64,000 bases of DNA from positions 1,364,001-1,428,000 of the forward strand of contig NZ_CP027190.1 in assembly GCF_002970915.1 (NCBI RefSeq), in the 5' to 3' direction. Both the position numbers and the translations under genes were made by a program. Shown in pieces: positions 34,007 to 42,654 of this stretch (positions are counted from its first letter, which is position 1; each line of letters opens with the position of its first letter). Below the pieces are notes generated by a model. It was not told the DNA's origin, did not search any database, and worked only from the letters and a program-made list of their open reading frames with translations. This DNA is from Lactobacillus sp. CBA3605. Lineage in GTDB: Bacteria; Bacillota; Bacilli; Lactobacillales; Lactobacillaceae.

Positions 34007-35113
34007 TCAAAACTGATTACTAGTACTTACCTGCTTAAACCAAGCAGCCGACTTCTTCAAAATCTTTTTCTGCGTATGAATATCATCACGAATTAAACCA
34101 TAACGATTGTGGTAGGCATGATTCCAAGACCAGCAATCAATCGCGGTCCAGACAAAGTAGCCTTGACAGTTCGATCCAGCGTCAATGCCTTTTGCCAGCG
34201 CACTCAGATGCGCCTTCATAAAGTCAATCCGGTAATCATCCTGAACAACACCATCGGCATCTATAAACCGTTCCTCACCAGCGACGCCCATCCCATTTTC
34301 AGAAATGAACCACGGAATATTATGATAGTTATCACGAATATTATTAGCAATATCTGTCATTGCTTGTGGGTAGATTTCCCAGCCACGATCAACATTCATC
34401 ACTCGCCCAGGCATCGCATACTCTTTAAAATAAATATCTGGTAACCAAGGTTGCAGGCTAGTAGGACTAATATCTGGTCGTTCAACACGAAATGGATGGT
34501 AATAGTTCACACCCAAATAATCAACTGGATTAGCTGCAATCAATGCCAATTCTTCGTCAGTCGCATCCCATAAAACGCCATCGCGATCTAAAACTTCAAT
34601 CAATTTTTTAGGGAAATGGCCTAAAACGGCGGGATCCAAGAAAAGATTATTCGACCATAACTCTGCAAACTCGGCTGCGGCAACATCTGCAAGATCATCT
34701 GAGGCAGCATAGGCTGGCGTCAGATTCAAAATAATACCAATTTTCTTAGTTGCTCCCGGACAAATTTCATGGAAACGCGCAATCGCTTTTGCAGAGGCCA
34801 AATTCATGTTGTAGGCAACTTGAACAGCCTTTGGTCCATCCGTTAAACAAGGATAGTGCCAACCATACAGGTACTGACCATCAACGACAACCTTAGGCTC
34901 ATTAAATGTGAACCAATCATAAACTCGGTCTCCAAACAATTTAAAACACTGAGTCGCAAATTTTACAAATAAGTCCACCACATGCTTGGATTCCCAACCA
35001 CCGTATTTATCATAGAGTTCAACCGGCAAATCGAAATGATGCAAATTGAGATACGGTTTAACATGATTGTAAAATAGAACGCCAATTATTTGATCAGGAT
35101 CATAAACAAGCAA
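34007..35113 (-). pseudogene. GH1 6-phospho-beta-glucosidase lacking its N-terminus
   Basis: The 368-residue frame is the C-terminal three quarters of a GH1 enzyme (usual length about 460-480). It starts in the middle of the barrel at KPYLNLHHFDLPVELYDKYGGWE and keeps acid/base Glu in DWFTFNEPKV, nucleophile Glu in WFISENGMGV, and the phosphate-pocket region near the C-terminus. The first 100 or so residues, the start codon and the promoter are missing; a stop codon (TAG at 35120-35122) lies just upstream in frame. It meets the truncated PucR gene head to head at about 35110. The remaining open frame has no ribosome site, so I treat it as dead. Confidence 0.85.
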
Positions 35114-35115
35114 TC

Positions 35116-35400
35116 GGAACTATTAGTCATAGCCTCTTGCCTCAACTAGCCACTTTACACCGCCATGAATTAACTACCTTAGCGGACGATTGCTTAGCGA
35201 ATACTGATAACCAACAGCTGATAATCGCACTTTACCAAACTCAAGGTAATGTCCGTCAAGCAGCCACACATCTCTTCTTACACCGCAACACTTTACTGTA
35301 TCGCATTGATAAATTTGAACGCTGTAGCGGGTTTAACCTTAAATCAATGGATGACCTCGTTTACTGCTATTTGCTAACGTTAGCTCAGGTTACCAATTAA
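35116..35400 (+). pseudogene. PucR/CdaR-type regulator, C-terminal HTH fragment only
   Basis: The frame reads AIGTISHSLLPQLATLHRHE, then LIIALYQTQGNVRQAATHLFLHRNTLLYRIDKFE, which is the C-terminal PucR helix-turn-helix (HxNTLxYRI motif). Such regulators are usually 300-500 residues; only about 95 remain. No start codon or promoter is seen apart from a TTG at 35137. The missing N-terminus faces the missing N-terminus of the GH1 gene, so one deletion probably removed both. Confidence 0.8.
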
Positions 35401-35416
35401 CTTTCCAAACAAAAAA

Positions 35417-35455
35417 AGATCACCGCCGCCCAAATCAGGCAAGTGACGATGATCT
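35417..35455 (-). terminator. terminator downstream of adhE
   Basis: Read leftwards, AGATCATCG and CGGTGATCT pair and are followed by TTTTTT. It ends the adhE transcript. Confidence 0.7.
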
Positions 35456-35502
35456 CACATAATGCTAATAATCTTCTAAAGCTATCAACCTAGATCAAAT
35501 TT

Positions 35503-38109
35503 TTATTTTTCAGTTCCCTGACCATCCCATTCACGTTGCATAATCGCCTTTAATTCACTAATCAAAGGTTCCCGTGGATTGGCCGTGGTGCATTGATCTT
35601 CGTACGCTAATTCAGCTAACTGATCGACATTAGCATCGAACTGTTTTTTCTCAACACGGTTCGCTTTCAAAGATAACGTGACATCCATTGAATGCGCCAA
35701 GTCAATATACGCTTGCACTAAGCTTTCTTTGAGTTCTTCATCCGTATTGCCAACTAACCCCAAGGCTCGCGCAATGTTGGCATAGTCCGCTAATGCTGTA
35801 TTGTGCGTATATTTAGGCCACATCGCTAACTTAGTTGGGATTTCCGCATTATAGCGAACGACTTGCGGATACGTAATCGCAATCGCTAATCCGTGTGGTA
35901 AGTTGAATGCACCACCTAATTTATGAGCAATCGAATGATTAATTCCCAAAAAGGCATTGGCAAACGCCATCCCAGCTAGAGTCGAGGCATTATGCATCTT
36001 CTCACGTGCTAATTGATCACCATCATACGAGGCTTTCAAATACTTAAAGGCTAATTGTAGCGCTTGAATCGACCAACCGCGGGTGAAATCAGAAGCCATC
36101 GTTGAGACGTATGATTCCGTTGCATGCGTAATCACATCTAGGCCCGTCCAGGCTGTTGTTCGCTTAGGGACCGTTTCCACAAACTGTGGATCCACGATAG
36201 CGATATCTGGTTGCATTGCGTAATCAGTAATTGGGTATTTAACATGGGTCTTAGAATCCGTGATAACTGCATATGGCGTAACTTCTGAACCAGTACCAGA
36301 CGTTGTTGGAATCCCAATATAAGTTACTTTATGCGCTGCTGGCACTTGATAAGTCCGCTTCCGAATATCTAAAAACTTCTGCTTAGCCCCTAAAAATGAC
36401 GTTTCGGGATGTTCGTAAAAGAGCCACATCCCCTTAGCTGCATCCATTGCCGAGCCCCCACCTAATGCGATAATTGTATCTGGTTGGAACGCCTGCATCC
36501 GTGCGACCCCTTTAATCACCGTGTCTGTCGAAGGATTAGGTTCGACCTCTGAAAAGATATCAATATCGACCGGTTCAGTCCGTTGATTTAAGACTGCCGT
36601 TACGCGATCCGTATACCCAAATTTAACCATTCCAGGATCACAAACGATAAAAACCTTTTTGAGACCACTCATATGTTCCAAATACTGGACGGCATTGCGT
36701 TCAAAATAGACTTTGGGTGGCATTTTCACCCACTGCATATTATTGCGGCGTTTTGCGACCGTCTTAATATTAATCAAATCCATATCTGTCACATTATGTG
36801 AAATAGAATTACCGCCGTATGAACCCGTACCTAGCGTTAACGATGGCGTCATGTTGTTATAAATATCGCCCAAACCGCCCACAGAAGATGGGGTATTAAC
36901 TAAGATTCGGCAGGCCGGCATTTGGAGTCCAAACGCTTTAACCAAGGCATCATCTTTGGTATGGATACCCGCAGTATGCCCTAAACCACCATAATGCAAT
37001 AATTCATCTGCTCGTTTGAAAGCAGCGGCTGTCGATTGGGCCTTGTACAAAGTCAACACTGGCGAGAGTTTTTCACCAGACAATGGATAATTAACGCCGA
37101 CACCATCAATCTCCGCAATTAGAACCCGACAATCAACGGGGACTTGTTTCAAGCCAGCCATTTTAGCAATTTGATAAGCAGTCTTCCCAGCAACCGGCCC
37201 GCGTACCGTATGACGTTCGGGATCAATCACAGCATCGCTTAAAGCTGCGACTTCTTGCGGTTTCACGAGGTAACAGCCCAACCGATTAAACTCAGCTTTC
37301 ACTGCATCATAGATTTCGGCATCCACAATGGCACTATTTTCTGAAGCACAAATCATTCCATTATCAAAAGTCTTCGATAAGACAATATCATTCACAGCCT
37401 GTTGAATATCAGCCGTCTTCTCGATATAAGTCGGGCCATTCCCAGGGCCAACACCCAACGCCGGCTTACCAGAAGAATACGCCGCCGTGACCATGCTAGG
37501 TCCACCAGTTGCCAAAATCGTTGCAATCGCAGGATGATGCATCAAGGCATTGGTCGCTTCAATACTAGGATGTTCAATGTATAAAATTGCATCGGCTGGC
37601 CCCCCAGCGGCCTTAATTGCGGCTTGCATAATCCGAGCAGCCTCGGCACTCGCTTTTTGTGCTTGCGGATGGAACCCAAAAACAATGGTGTTCCGGCCCT
37701 TTAATGAAATCAACGTTTTAAAAACAACCGTTGACGTTGGGTTAGTGACTGGGGTAACCCCGGCAACAATCCCAACCGGTTCTGCAATTTCCATCAATTG
37801 CGTTTCAGCATCATCTTTCAAAATACCAACGGTCTTATCGTGCCGAATACTGTTCCAAATGTATTCACTGGCATAAATATTCTTAATGGCTTTATCTTCC
37901 ACGACCCCACGGCCAGTTTCTGCCACGGCCAATTTGGCTAACTTCATATGATTATCTAATGCGGCGACGGCGACCTTTTCACACAAATCATCAATTTGGG
38001 TTTGTGTATACGTTTTCAATTCAGCTAATGCAGCTTGTGAACGTGCCACTAATTTAGCGACTTCAGTTTCAGCAGCGGTCTTTTTTTCGTTGGGTTTAAT
38101 TTTAATCAT
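35503..38109 (-). CDS. adhE: bifunctional acetaldehyde-CoA / alcohol dehydrogenase
   Basis: This 868-residue protein has the AdhE fusion. The N-terminal aldehyde dehydrogenase half includes [19 protein letters not shown] and the Cys in [13 protein letters not shown]. The C-terminal iron-dependent alcohol dehydrogenase half includes [35 protein letters not shown] and the metal-binding His segments HATESY and [19 protein letters not shown]. It reduces acetyl-CoA to ethanol and regenerates NAD. I start it at ATG 38109 ([10 protein letters not shown]) because GGAGG lies eight bases upstream; a frame from 38124 would place that GGAGG inside the gene. Upstream are a Rex-type site, a cre site and a strong promoter, so it should respond to NADH/NAD and to glucose. 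Confidence 0.97.
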   Translation of the reverse strand: MIKIKPNEKKTAAETEVAKLVARSQAALAELKTYTQTQIDDLCEKVAVAALDNHMKLAKLAVAETGRGVVEDKAIKNIYASEYIWNSIRHDKTVGILKDDAETQLMEIAEPVGIVAGVTPVTNPTSTVVFKTLISLKGRNTIVFGFHPQAQKASAEAARIMQAAIKAAGGPADAILYIEHPSIEATNALMHHPAIATILATGGPSMVTAAYSSGKPALGVGPGNGPTYIEKTADIQQAVNDIVLSKTFDNGMICASENSAIVDAEIYDAVKAEFNRLGCYLVKPQEVAALSDAVIDPERHTVRGPVAGKTAYQIAKMAGLKQVPVDCRVLIAEIDGVGVNYPLSGEKLSPVLTLYKAQSTAAAFKRADELLHYGGLGHTAGIHTKDDALVKAFGLQMPACRILVNTPSSVGGLGDIYNNMTPSLTLGTGSYGGNSISHNVTDMDLINIKTVAKRRNNMQWVKMPPKVYFERNAVQYLEHMSGLKKVFIVCDPGMVKFGYTDRVTAVLNQRTEPVDIDIFSEVEPNPSTDTVIKGVARMQAFQPDTIIALGGGSAMDAAKGMWLFYEHPETSFLGAKQKFLDIRKRTYQVPAAHKVTYIGIPTTSGTGSEVTPYAVITDSKTHVKYPITDYAMQPDIAIVDPQFVETVPKRTTAWTGLDVITHATESYVSTMASDFTRGWSIQALQLAFKYLKASYDGDQLAREKMHNASTLAGMAFANAFLGINHSIAHKLGGAFNLPHGLAIAITYPQVVRYNAEIPTKLAMWPKYTHNTALADYANIARALGLVGNTDEELKESLVQAYIDLAHSMDVTLSLKANRVEKKQFDANVDQLAELAYEDQCTTANPREPLISELKAIMQREWDGQGTEK

Positions 38110-38133
38110 GAGATGTTCCTCCATTCAATTCTT

Positions 38134-38151
38134 TTGTGAATTAATTTACAA
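38134..38151. promoter_or_regulatory. Rex operator in the adhE leader
   Basis: TTGTGAATTAATTTACAA matches the Rex consensus TTGTGAANNNNTTCACAA with one mismatch. It lies between the -10 element and the ribosome site of adhE. Confidence 0.8.
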
Positions 38152-38156
38152 ACATT

Positions 38157-38184
38157 ATTATAACGGACTCCTGCAAAAATGCAA
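38157..38184 (-). promoter_or_regulatory. promoter of adhE
   Basis: On the minus strand TTGCAT (38179-38184), a 16-base spacer and a perfect TATAAT (38157-38162). Confidence 0.8.
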
Positions 38185-38193
38185 GCGCTGTCT
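38180..38193. promoter_or_regulatory. cre-like site overlapping the adhE -35
   Basis: TGCAAGCGCTGTCT (reverse AGACAGCGCTTGCA) has the AAGCGCT core and overlaps the -35 element. It matches the cre consensus with two mismatches. Confidence 0.6.
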
Positions 38194-38304
38194 TTTTCGA
38201 TTATTAAAATCAATTCATATCAACAGTTACACAGCCCTTACCCGGTGGGCTTTAAGCCGTCCCGATCACATTAAAAATAAAGTTTTATTTTGCACAAAGT
38301 CCAC

Positions 38305-38348
38305 AAAAAAAGCCTCAACCAAATCTGTTTTACAGAAGTAGTTGAGGT
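38305..38348 (-). terminator. terminator of the AIPR-family gene
   Basis: Read leftwards, CCTCAAC and GTTGAGG arms close a longer stem (ACTTCTGT / ACAGAT inside) and are followed by CTTTTTTT. Confidence 0.75.
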
Positions 38349-38356
38349 TCAAATAC

Positions 38357-39553
38357 TTATCTTTTTACATACAATAATTTAATTTTTTCCGTAGCAACAG
38401 TATCATAATTTTGCGCCCATAGAGGGATACTTTTCCCAGCACTTTGAGGATTATTACCTAATTGACGCGACATTGATATAGTATTTGAAACCATCTTAGG
38501 TGCTACCTTAGTCCACACTTCCAATGGATCAACAGCCCATTTAAATGAGTCGCCATCATCTTCAATTAATGCTCTGAATCCCCCTAAAATTGGGAAAATA
38601 AGTCCTGTTGATATTTGATAGTCTAATTTTTCTTCTGAATATTTTGTTTTTCCTCCCTTAGTATCCACACCTTTAATTCGTCCAAACTGTCCATTATTGT
38701 TCGCTTTTCGATATACACTAGGCATATCTATCTCAATGCGATCATATAATTTGGTGATTTCGGGTAATAGTACTGCTAATTTTTCATACGGATTATCAGA
38801 TTTTTCTTTTTTTTCAGCTCTATCATATTCACTTAAGTAATCTTTTAATACCTGTGCTTTACCACTATATGCCTGAATTGGTTGTTTAAAAGAACCTTCC
38901 GCATACCTTTTAAGATTCATCGCAAACATTAAGCGTACAAGATCAACTGCATCAATATCTTTATCCGCTTCATTTTGCTTATAAGCAATACGTTTCTTAA
39001 ACGCTTCTTTTTTAATGGCATTTTTTACAAAATCAAACTTACCAGCTAATTCAGCTATTGCTTTATCGTTGACTTGAATACTACTATTACGAGCAGATGC
39101 CATTTCGTCAATATCGCCAATGTCCGTCATGATCTCTAAGTGTACGAACTGTAAGTTGTCAGGATCAAGCTCTGAGCGTTTATTTAAAATAGCTCTGTAC
39201 GTATGACCACCATCTAGAATACCGTATTTACTCCGATCATCATCATTATCATGCCCCATACTAATTTTCAACGTTCCCATATCATTGCTTATTTTTTCAG
39301 CTGACAGCAAGATACCCCGATTTTTTTTATAAAACGCGTGGTCATTTTTCTCTAACCCATTTTCCATCATGGTGGCAACCTTGGTGTGCATATTCGTCTT
39401 TCTTGGATTTACTTCTGTAGGAATATTATCTGGTATATCCTGGACATTAGCGTATACATGCCAAATATAACTATTCGACTCTGAGTAGGGACTCTTAATA
39501 CGTACTGCGCTGGCAGTAGGAATCGTAAACTGGATCAAAGCATCTTTTTCCAT
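38357..39553 (-). CDS. AIPR-family protein, candidate phage-defence effector
   Basis: This 398-residue cytoplasmic protein matches the core of the AIPR (abortive infection phage resistance) family: NMHTKVATMMENGLEKND, FYKKNRGILLSAEKI (about 75-90), KYGILDGGHTYRAILNKR (about 108-126) and ASARNSSIQVNDKAIAEL. The order N-R-G-I, then D-G-G-H-T, then A-R-N-(S/T) is the family pattern. It is shorter than the usual 550-700 residues and lacks an obvious separate nuclease domain. Composition is visibly more A+T-rich than adhE or usp, which suggests transfer. It is divergent from a small XRE regulator. Both genes share an inverted 13-base leader. The function as an abortive infection effector is inferred from family and context, not shown. 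Confidence 0.72.
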   Translation of the reverse strand: MEKDALIQFTIPTASAVRIKSPYSESNSYIWHVYANVQDIPDNIPTEVNPRKTNMHTKVATMMENGLEKNDHAFYKKNRGILLSAEKISNDMGTLKISMGHDNDDDRSKYGILDGGHTYRAILNKRSELDPDNLQFVHLEIMTDIGDIDEMASARNSSIQVNDKAIAELAGKFDFVKNAIKKEAFKKRIAYKQNEADKDIDAVDLVRLMFAMNLKRYAEGSFKQPIQAYSGKAQVLKDYLSEYDRAEKKEKSDNPYEKLAVLLPEITKLYDRIEIDMPSVYRKANNNGQFGRIKGVDTKGGKTKYSEEKLDYQISTGLIFPILGGFRALIEDDGDSFKWAVDPLEVWTKVAPKMVSNTISMSRQLGNNPQSAGKSIPLWAQNYDTVATEKIKLLYVKR

Positions 39554-39564
39554 GATAATTTTCC

Positions 39565-39680
39565 CTCCTGTATAAATATTAAAATTGTTTTTAATTACAT
39601 TTATAATATAATTTATACTAAGAATAGATTCAATGGTCCAAGGACCAAAATAAATTGGCCCTAAGACATTTATACAGGAG
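39565..39680. promoter_or_regulatory. divergent control region with 13-bp inverted repeat spanning both ribosome sites
   Basis: CTCCTGTATAAAT (39565-39577) and ATTTATACAGGAG (39668-39680) are perfect inverted copies. Each contains the ribosome-binding site of its gene, so both mRNAs begin with the same leader. Between them lie TATAAT-like sequences and a palindrome TGGTCC-AA-GGACCA (39635-39648), plus TTGGCCC at 39656. The XRE protein probably binds here. Confidence 0.65.
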
Positions 39681-39689
39681 AGTATATTT

Positions 39690-39971
39690 ATGACACAAAA
39701 AGATAGTATTAATAAATTAGATCAACTCATCGGTAAGAATTTGATCACATTACGGAAAAAAAACGCAATAAGTCGCACTGAACTGTCGCAAGCAATGAAT
39801 ATCAACTATAAAACACTCTGGAATTGTGAAAACGGTTTTAATTCCCTTTCTATTAATTTATTAATAAAAATGAGACCCATTTTTCGTGAGAAAAACATAA
39901 CCTTGGAGATGCTCTTTGAAAATATTGTAGTTTCTGCATTGGAACAATACGAAAGTGACAATAACAAGTAA
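39690..39971 (+). CDS. XRE-family helix-turn-helix regulator
   Basis: This 93-residue protein has one XRE domain: IGKNLITLRKKNAISRTELSQAMNINYKTLWNCENG (about 13-48), followed by a short helical tail (LEMLFENIVVSALEQYESDN). ATG at 39690 has AGGAG upstream. It is divergent from the AIPR-family gene and is likely its repressor and its own. Low G+C content matches the AIPR gene. A bidirectional terminator follows before usp. Confidence 0.88.
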   Translation: MTQKDSINKLDQLIGKNLITLRKKNAISRTELSQAMNINYKTLWNCENGFNSLSINLLIKMRPIFREKNITLEMLFENIVVSALEQYESDNNK

Positions 39972-40025
39972 TTTGTTCACTATACAATCCACTACGTGCT
40001 TAACTGACTCTGAAAACAACAAAAA

Positions 40026-40061
40026 AAGGATTGTCCGCTGAAACTAAACTGCGGACAATCC
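40026..40061. terminator. bidirectional terminator between the XRE gene and usp
   Basis: Perfect 12-base arms AGGATTGTCCGC and GCGGACAATCCT around a 12-base loop, preceded by an A tract, so it works leftwards for usp and probably rightwards too. Confidence 0.85.
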
Positions 40062-40098
40062 TCTACTCAAGTCATTTATTCAAGTGTTTGACGCCCCA

Positions 40099-40560
40099 TT
40101 ACCGAACAACAATCACAGAAACGGGCGCTTTTCGAGCTAGCCGGGGACCAATGGCAGCCGTCATCTTCGCATGGGCAAATTCAGTATCGGCCCCTGTTAC
40201 TAGTAAATCTGGCTTAAAATCAGGAATGACTTGGTCCAAAATAACGTCATCCACATCACCACCTTCGTAAACTAACGGTTCAACATTTTGAACCCCACGT
40301 TCGGTGGCGAGCTTGACGTAATCTTGAACAACTTGCGTCACATGATTCCGTTTCGCCTGTAATTTCGACGGTGTCAACGAATCAAAGATATTAATATCTT
40401 CGCTCTCCAAGACCGACACAATCCCCAAGGTAACCTTATAATCATGGGCTAACGTCAGCGCGTAACGAAAGGCGCGTTCAGAAGACGTCGTGTCATCCTC
40501 ATCCACCGTCAATAAAATCCGCCGATAAACGAAGGGCTTATCAATCTCATTTTGATCCAT
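40099..40560 (-). CDS. universal stress protein (UspA family)
   Basis: This 153-residue protein has the UspA fold: YRRILLTVDEDDTTSSERAFRYALTLAHDY at the N-terminus and LLVTGADTEFAHAKMTAAIGPRLARKAPVSVIVVR at the C-terminus. The ATP motif is a variant of G-2X-G-9X-G(S/T), with GAD and IGP in place of the standard residues, so nucleotide binding is uncertain. ATG at 40560 has AGGAGG upstream. It lies next to padR. In Lactiplantibacillus plantarum a Usp encoded beside padR is reported to affect PadR-dependent control, so it may help regulate the phenolic acid response. Confidence 0.9.
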   Translation of the reverse strand: MDQNEIDKPFVYRRILLTVDEDDTTSSERAFRYALTLAHDYKVTLGIVSVLESEDINIFDSLTPSKLQAKRNHVTQVVQDYVKLATERGVQNVEPLVYEGGDVDDVILDQVIPDFKPDLLVTGADTEFAHAKMTAAIGPRLARKAPVSVIVVR

Positions 40561-40655
40561 CTACATGACCTCCTCATTAAATTGCTGCTTACCATCGTCA
40601 TTATACCAGTTCCACTGCGGCAACGTGTCGCAAACAATCGTATTCTTAGATTGAC

Positions 40656-41207
40656 TTACCGATTCACCGGTAACGCCGCTAAAGTCTGCTTAAGCCAATC
40701 AACATAGTAAGTTTCACGACCAATCGCATGCTGCAAAATCAAGTAATGACCATAAGTCGTTGTTTGCGGTTGACGGCCTTTAAAAACCGTCGTTAGTCGC
40801 GCTTGCAGATGCATTAATTTTGTTTGATGTAATTGTAATTGTTCCGTTAACATTTCTGGCAAACGCGGGTCACGATTCGTTTGGATGAAATATAATTTTA
40901 AGATAAACTCATCCTTGGTCGCTGTTAAATCTGGGGTGCCCACACTGATCCACTCCCGTAACCAAGCTAAACCAGTCGGCGTAATATGATAGAGCTTTTT
41001 CTCTAATTTTTCACCACTGATTGTAATTTCATGCGTAATGGCCCCTTGCGTTTCAAGCCGTTTTAGCTGCGGATAAATTTGGCTATGCTGTGCCTGCCAA
41101 AACTCACCAATTTCATGATCAAATGCTTTTGTTAAATCGTAACCAGTCAATGGTTGTTGATTCAATAGTCCAAGAATAATGAATTGTAATTTATTTTTTT
41201 GCGCCAT
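40656..41207 (-). CDS. padR: PadR family repressor of phenolic acid decarboxylase
   Basis: This 183-residue regulator has the PadR winged helix (LQFIILGLLNQQPLTGYDLTKAFDHEIGEFWQAQHSQIYPQLKRLETQGAI in outline, 7-57) and a C-terminal dimerisation helix domain (VG-type, VSVGTPDLTATKDEFILKLYF onward). It is divergent from the decarboxylase gene across a 119-base region that contains the inverted repeat at 41264. PadR represses that gene until phenolic acids such as p-coumarate bind. ATG at 41207 has only a weak purine stretch upstream (GGGGGTCC). Confidence 0.93.
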   Translation of the reverse strand: MAQKNKLQFIILGLLNQQPLTGYDLTKAFDHEIGEFWQAQHSQIYPQLKRLETQGAITHEITISGEKLEKKLYHITPTGLAWLREWISVGTPDLTATKDEFILKLYFIQTNRDPRLPEMLTEQLQLHQTKLMHLQARLTTVFKGRQPQTTTYGHYLILQHAIGRETYYVDWLKQTLAALPVNR

Positions 41208-41263
41208 TTGGTAGGACCCCCTTGACGAATCTTTAGCTTAAGTATACACTAGCTTTGTTGTTT

Positions 41264-41289
41264 AAAACATGTAATTTATAACACGTTTT
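41264..41289. promoter_or_regulatory. PadR operator
   Basis: AAAACATGT and ACACGTTTT arms flank AATTTATA. The core ATGT-8 bases-ACAC differs in one base from the ATGT-N8-ACAT site known for PadR. It lies 38 bases before the decarboxylase start. Confidence 0.75.
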
Positions 41290-41326
41290 AGTTTACTTAT
41301 TTTCACTTTTGAAAGGATCTTTAATA

Positions 41327-41863
41327 ATGACCAAAACATTTAAAACTTTAGCTGACTTTTTAGGTACCCATTTTATTTATACGTACGATAACGGCTGGGA
41401 ATACGAATGGTATGCAAAGAATGACCATACCGTTGACTATCGTATTCATGGCGGTATGGTTGCTGGTCGCTGGGTCAAAGACCAAGAAGCCAATATCGTC
41501 ATGCTAACTGAAGGTATTTATAAGGTTGCTTGGACCGAACCAACTGGAACTGACGTTGCATTAGACTTTTTGCCTAACGAAAAGAAAGTTAACGGTACCA
41601 TTTTCTTCCCTAAGTGGGTTCAAGAACATCCTGAAATCACCGTTACCTTCCAAAATGACCACATCGATGTTATGGAAGCAGCTCGTGAAAAGTATGCGAC
41701 TTATCCAAAACTAGTCGTTCCTGAATTCGCCACTATTACTTATATGGGTGATGCTGGGCAAGATAACGATGATGTTATTAGTGAAGCCCCTTACGCTGGC
41801 CTGCCTGATGATGTTCGTAACGGTAACTATTTTGACGAAAATTATCATCGCCTAAACAAATAA
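41327..41863 (+). CDS. padA: phenolic acid decarboxylase
   Basis: This 178-residue enzyme matches the PAD family: [43 protein letters not shown] (11-53 in outline) with the conserved Tyr and Arg/Glu pocket residues, and [16 protein letters not shown] near the C-terminus. It decarboxylates p-coumaric, caffeic and ferulic acids to vinyl phenols in the cytoplasm, a detoxification step. I choose ATG 41327 (GAAAGGATC upstream); a TTG at 41309 in frame contains that ribosome site. It is monocistronic and ends in a strong terminator. Confidence 0.96.
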   Translation: MTKTFKTLADFLGTHFIYTYDNGWEYEWYAKNDHTVDYRIHGGMVAGRWVKDQEANIVMLTEGIYKVAWTEPTGTDVALDFLPNEKKVNGTIFFPKWVQEHPEITVTFQNDHIDVMEAAREKYATYPKLVVPEFATITYMGDAGQDNDDVISEAPYAGLPDDVRNGNYFDENYHRLNK

Positions 41864-41901
41864 TGTTTCACGTGAAACATTAAAACGCATGGCATAAAAA
41901 G

Positions 41902-41948
41902 AATAGTCGCTTCAAGAATTTTTACAACTAATTCTTGAAGCGACTATT
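41902..41948. terminator. strong terminator between padA and GNAT gene
   Basis: Arms AATAGTCGCTTCAAGAATT and AATTCTTGAAGCGACTATT are perfect over 19 bases with a 9-base loop. It lies between convergent genes. Confidence 0.85.
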
Positions 41949-41989
41949 TAGTATCTGCCATCAAGGTGCCAAAAGTCAGTTTGTGCGCA

Positions 41990-42445
41990 TTAATCCACGT
42001 TTAACGCCACATATTGCTCAGTATGTGTATCTCTTAATGTGTAGTTGGGTGGCAAAGCATCGCGGTCGGCCTTAACAATCTGAAACCCAACCTGCGCATA
42101 GAATCGTAGTGCGGCTTCGTTGGCCATCACACACTTTAATGTCATTGGCTCGGTGGCATATTGTCGCATTTCAGTCAGCAAATTTTCACCGACACCTAAT
42201 TGGCGAAAAGCTGGATCGACAAATAAGAGATGAATAAAATTAGCTAACCGATAAAGTGAACAAAAGCCCGCTCTTTTTCCATCAATCCAAGCCACCAAAA
42301 CAAATTCACCCCGACTATCTTGGTCAAAATCTTGTAGTCGTGGATTCGTCACCCATGGAAAATCCTGCTGACGATCAACCAAATAAATCTGTGCTAAGGC
42401 GGTCCGGTCAGCTTGCGTTGCAGTTTTAATTTGAATCACTGCCAT
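41990..42445 (-). CDS. GNAT-family N-acetyltransferase
   Basis: This protein of about 151 residues has the GNAT fold: IKTATQADRTALAQIY at the N-terminus, FCSLYRLANFIHLLFVDPAFRQLGVGENLLTEM (the acetyl-CoA loop RxLGVG, about 74-100) and a last part NEAALRFYAQVGFQ. The start at ATG 42445 (MAVIQIK) is chosen because GGGAGG lies 11 bases upstream; earlier in-frame ATGs at 42454 and 42466 overlap that site. It transfers an acetyl group to an unknown amine. No operon partner. Confidence 0.85.
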   Translation of the reverse strand: MAVIQIKTATQADRTALAQIYLVDRQQDFPWVTNPRLQDFDQDSRGEFVLVAWIDGKRAGFCSLYRLANFIHLLFVDPAFRQLGVGENLLTEMRQYATEPMTLKCVMANEAALRFYAQVGFQIVKADRDALPPNYTLRDTHTEQYVALNVD

Positions 42446-42654
42446 CGTTTTCATAACCTCCCCCATAATTTATTTTATTATGCGAGTCTTTGTAACAGAA
42501 TACAACCAAACTAATAGCATCAAGAATCGCTAAGTCTTAATTTCACGCAATCAATGATTGTTTTTTTAATATTTGAACCTGGCAAAACTAGCTTTCACCC
42601 TCGGACTAGCGGTATAATACAGTCTAAATCTTTCACCCTGAAAGTAGGAGAAAA

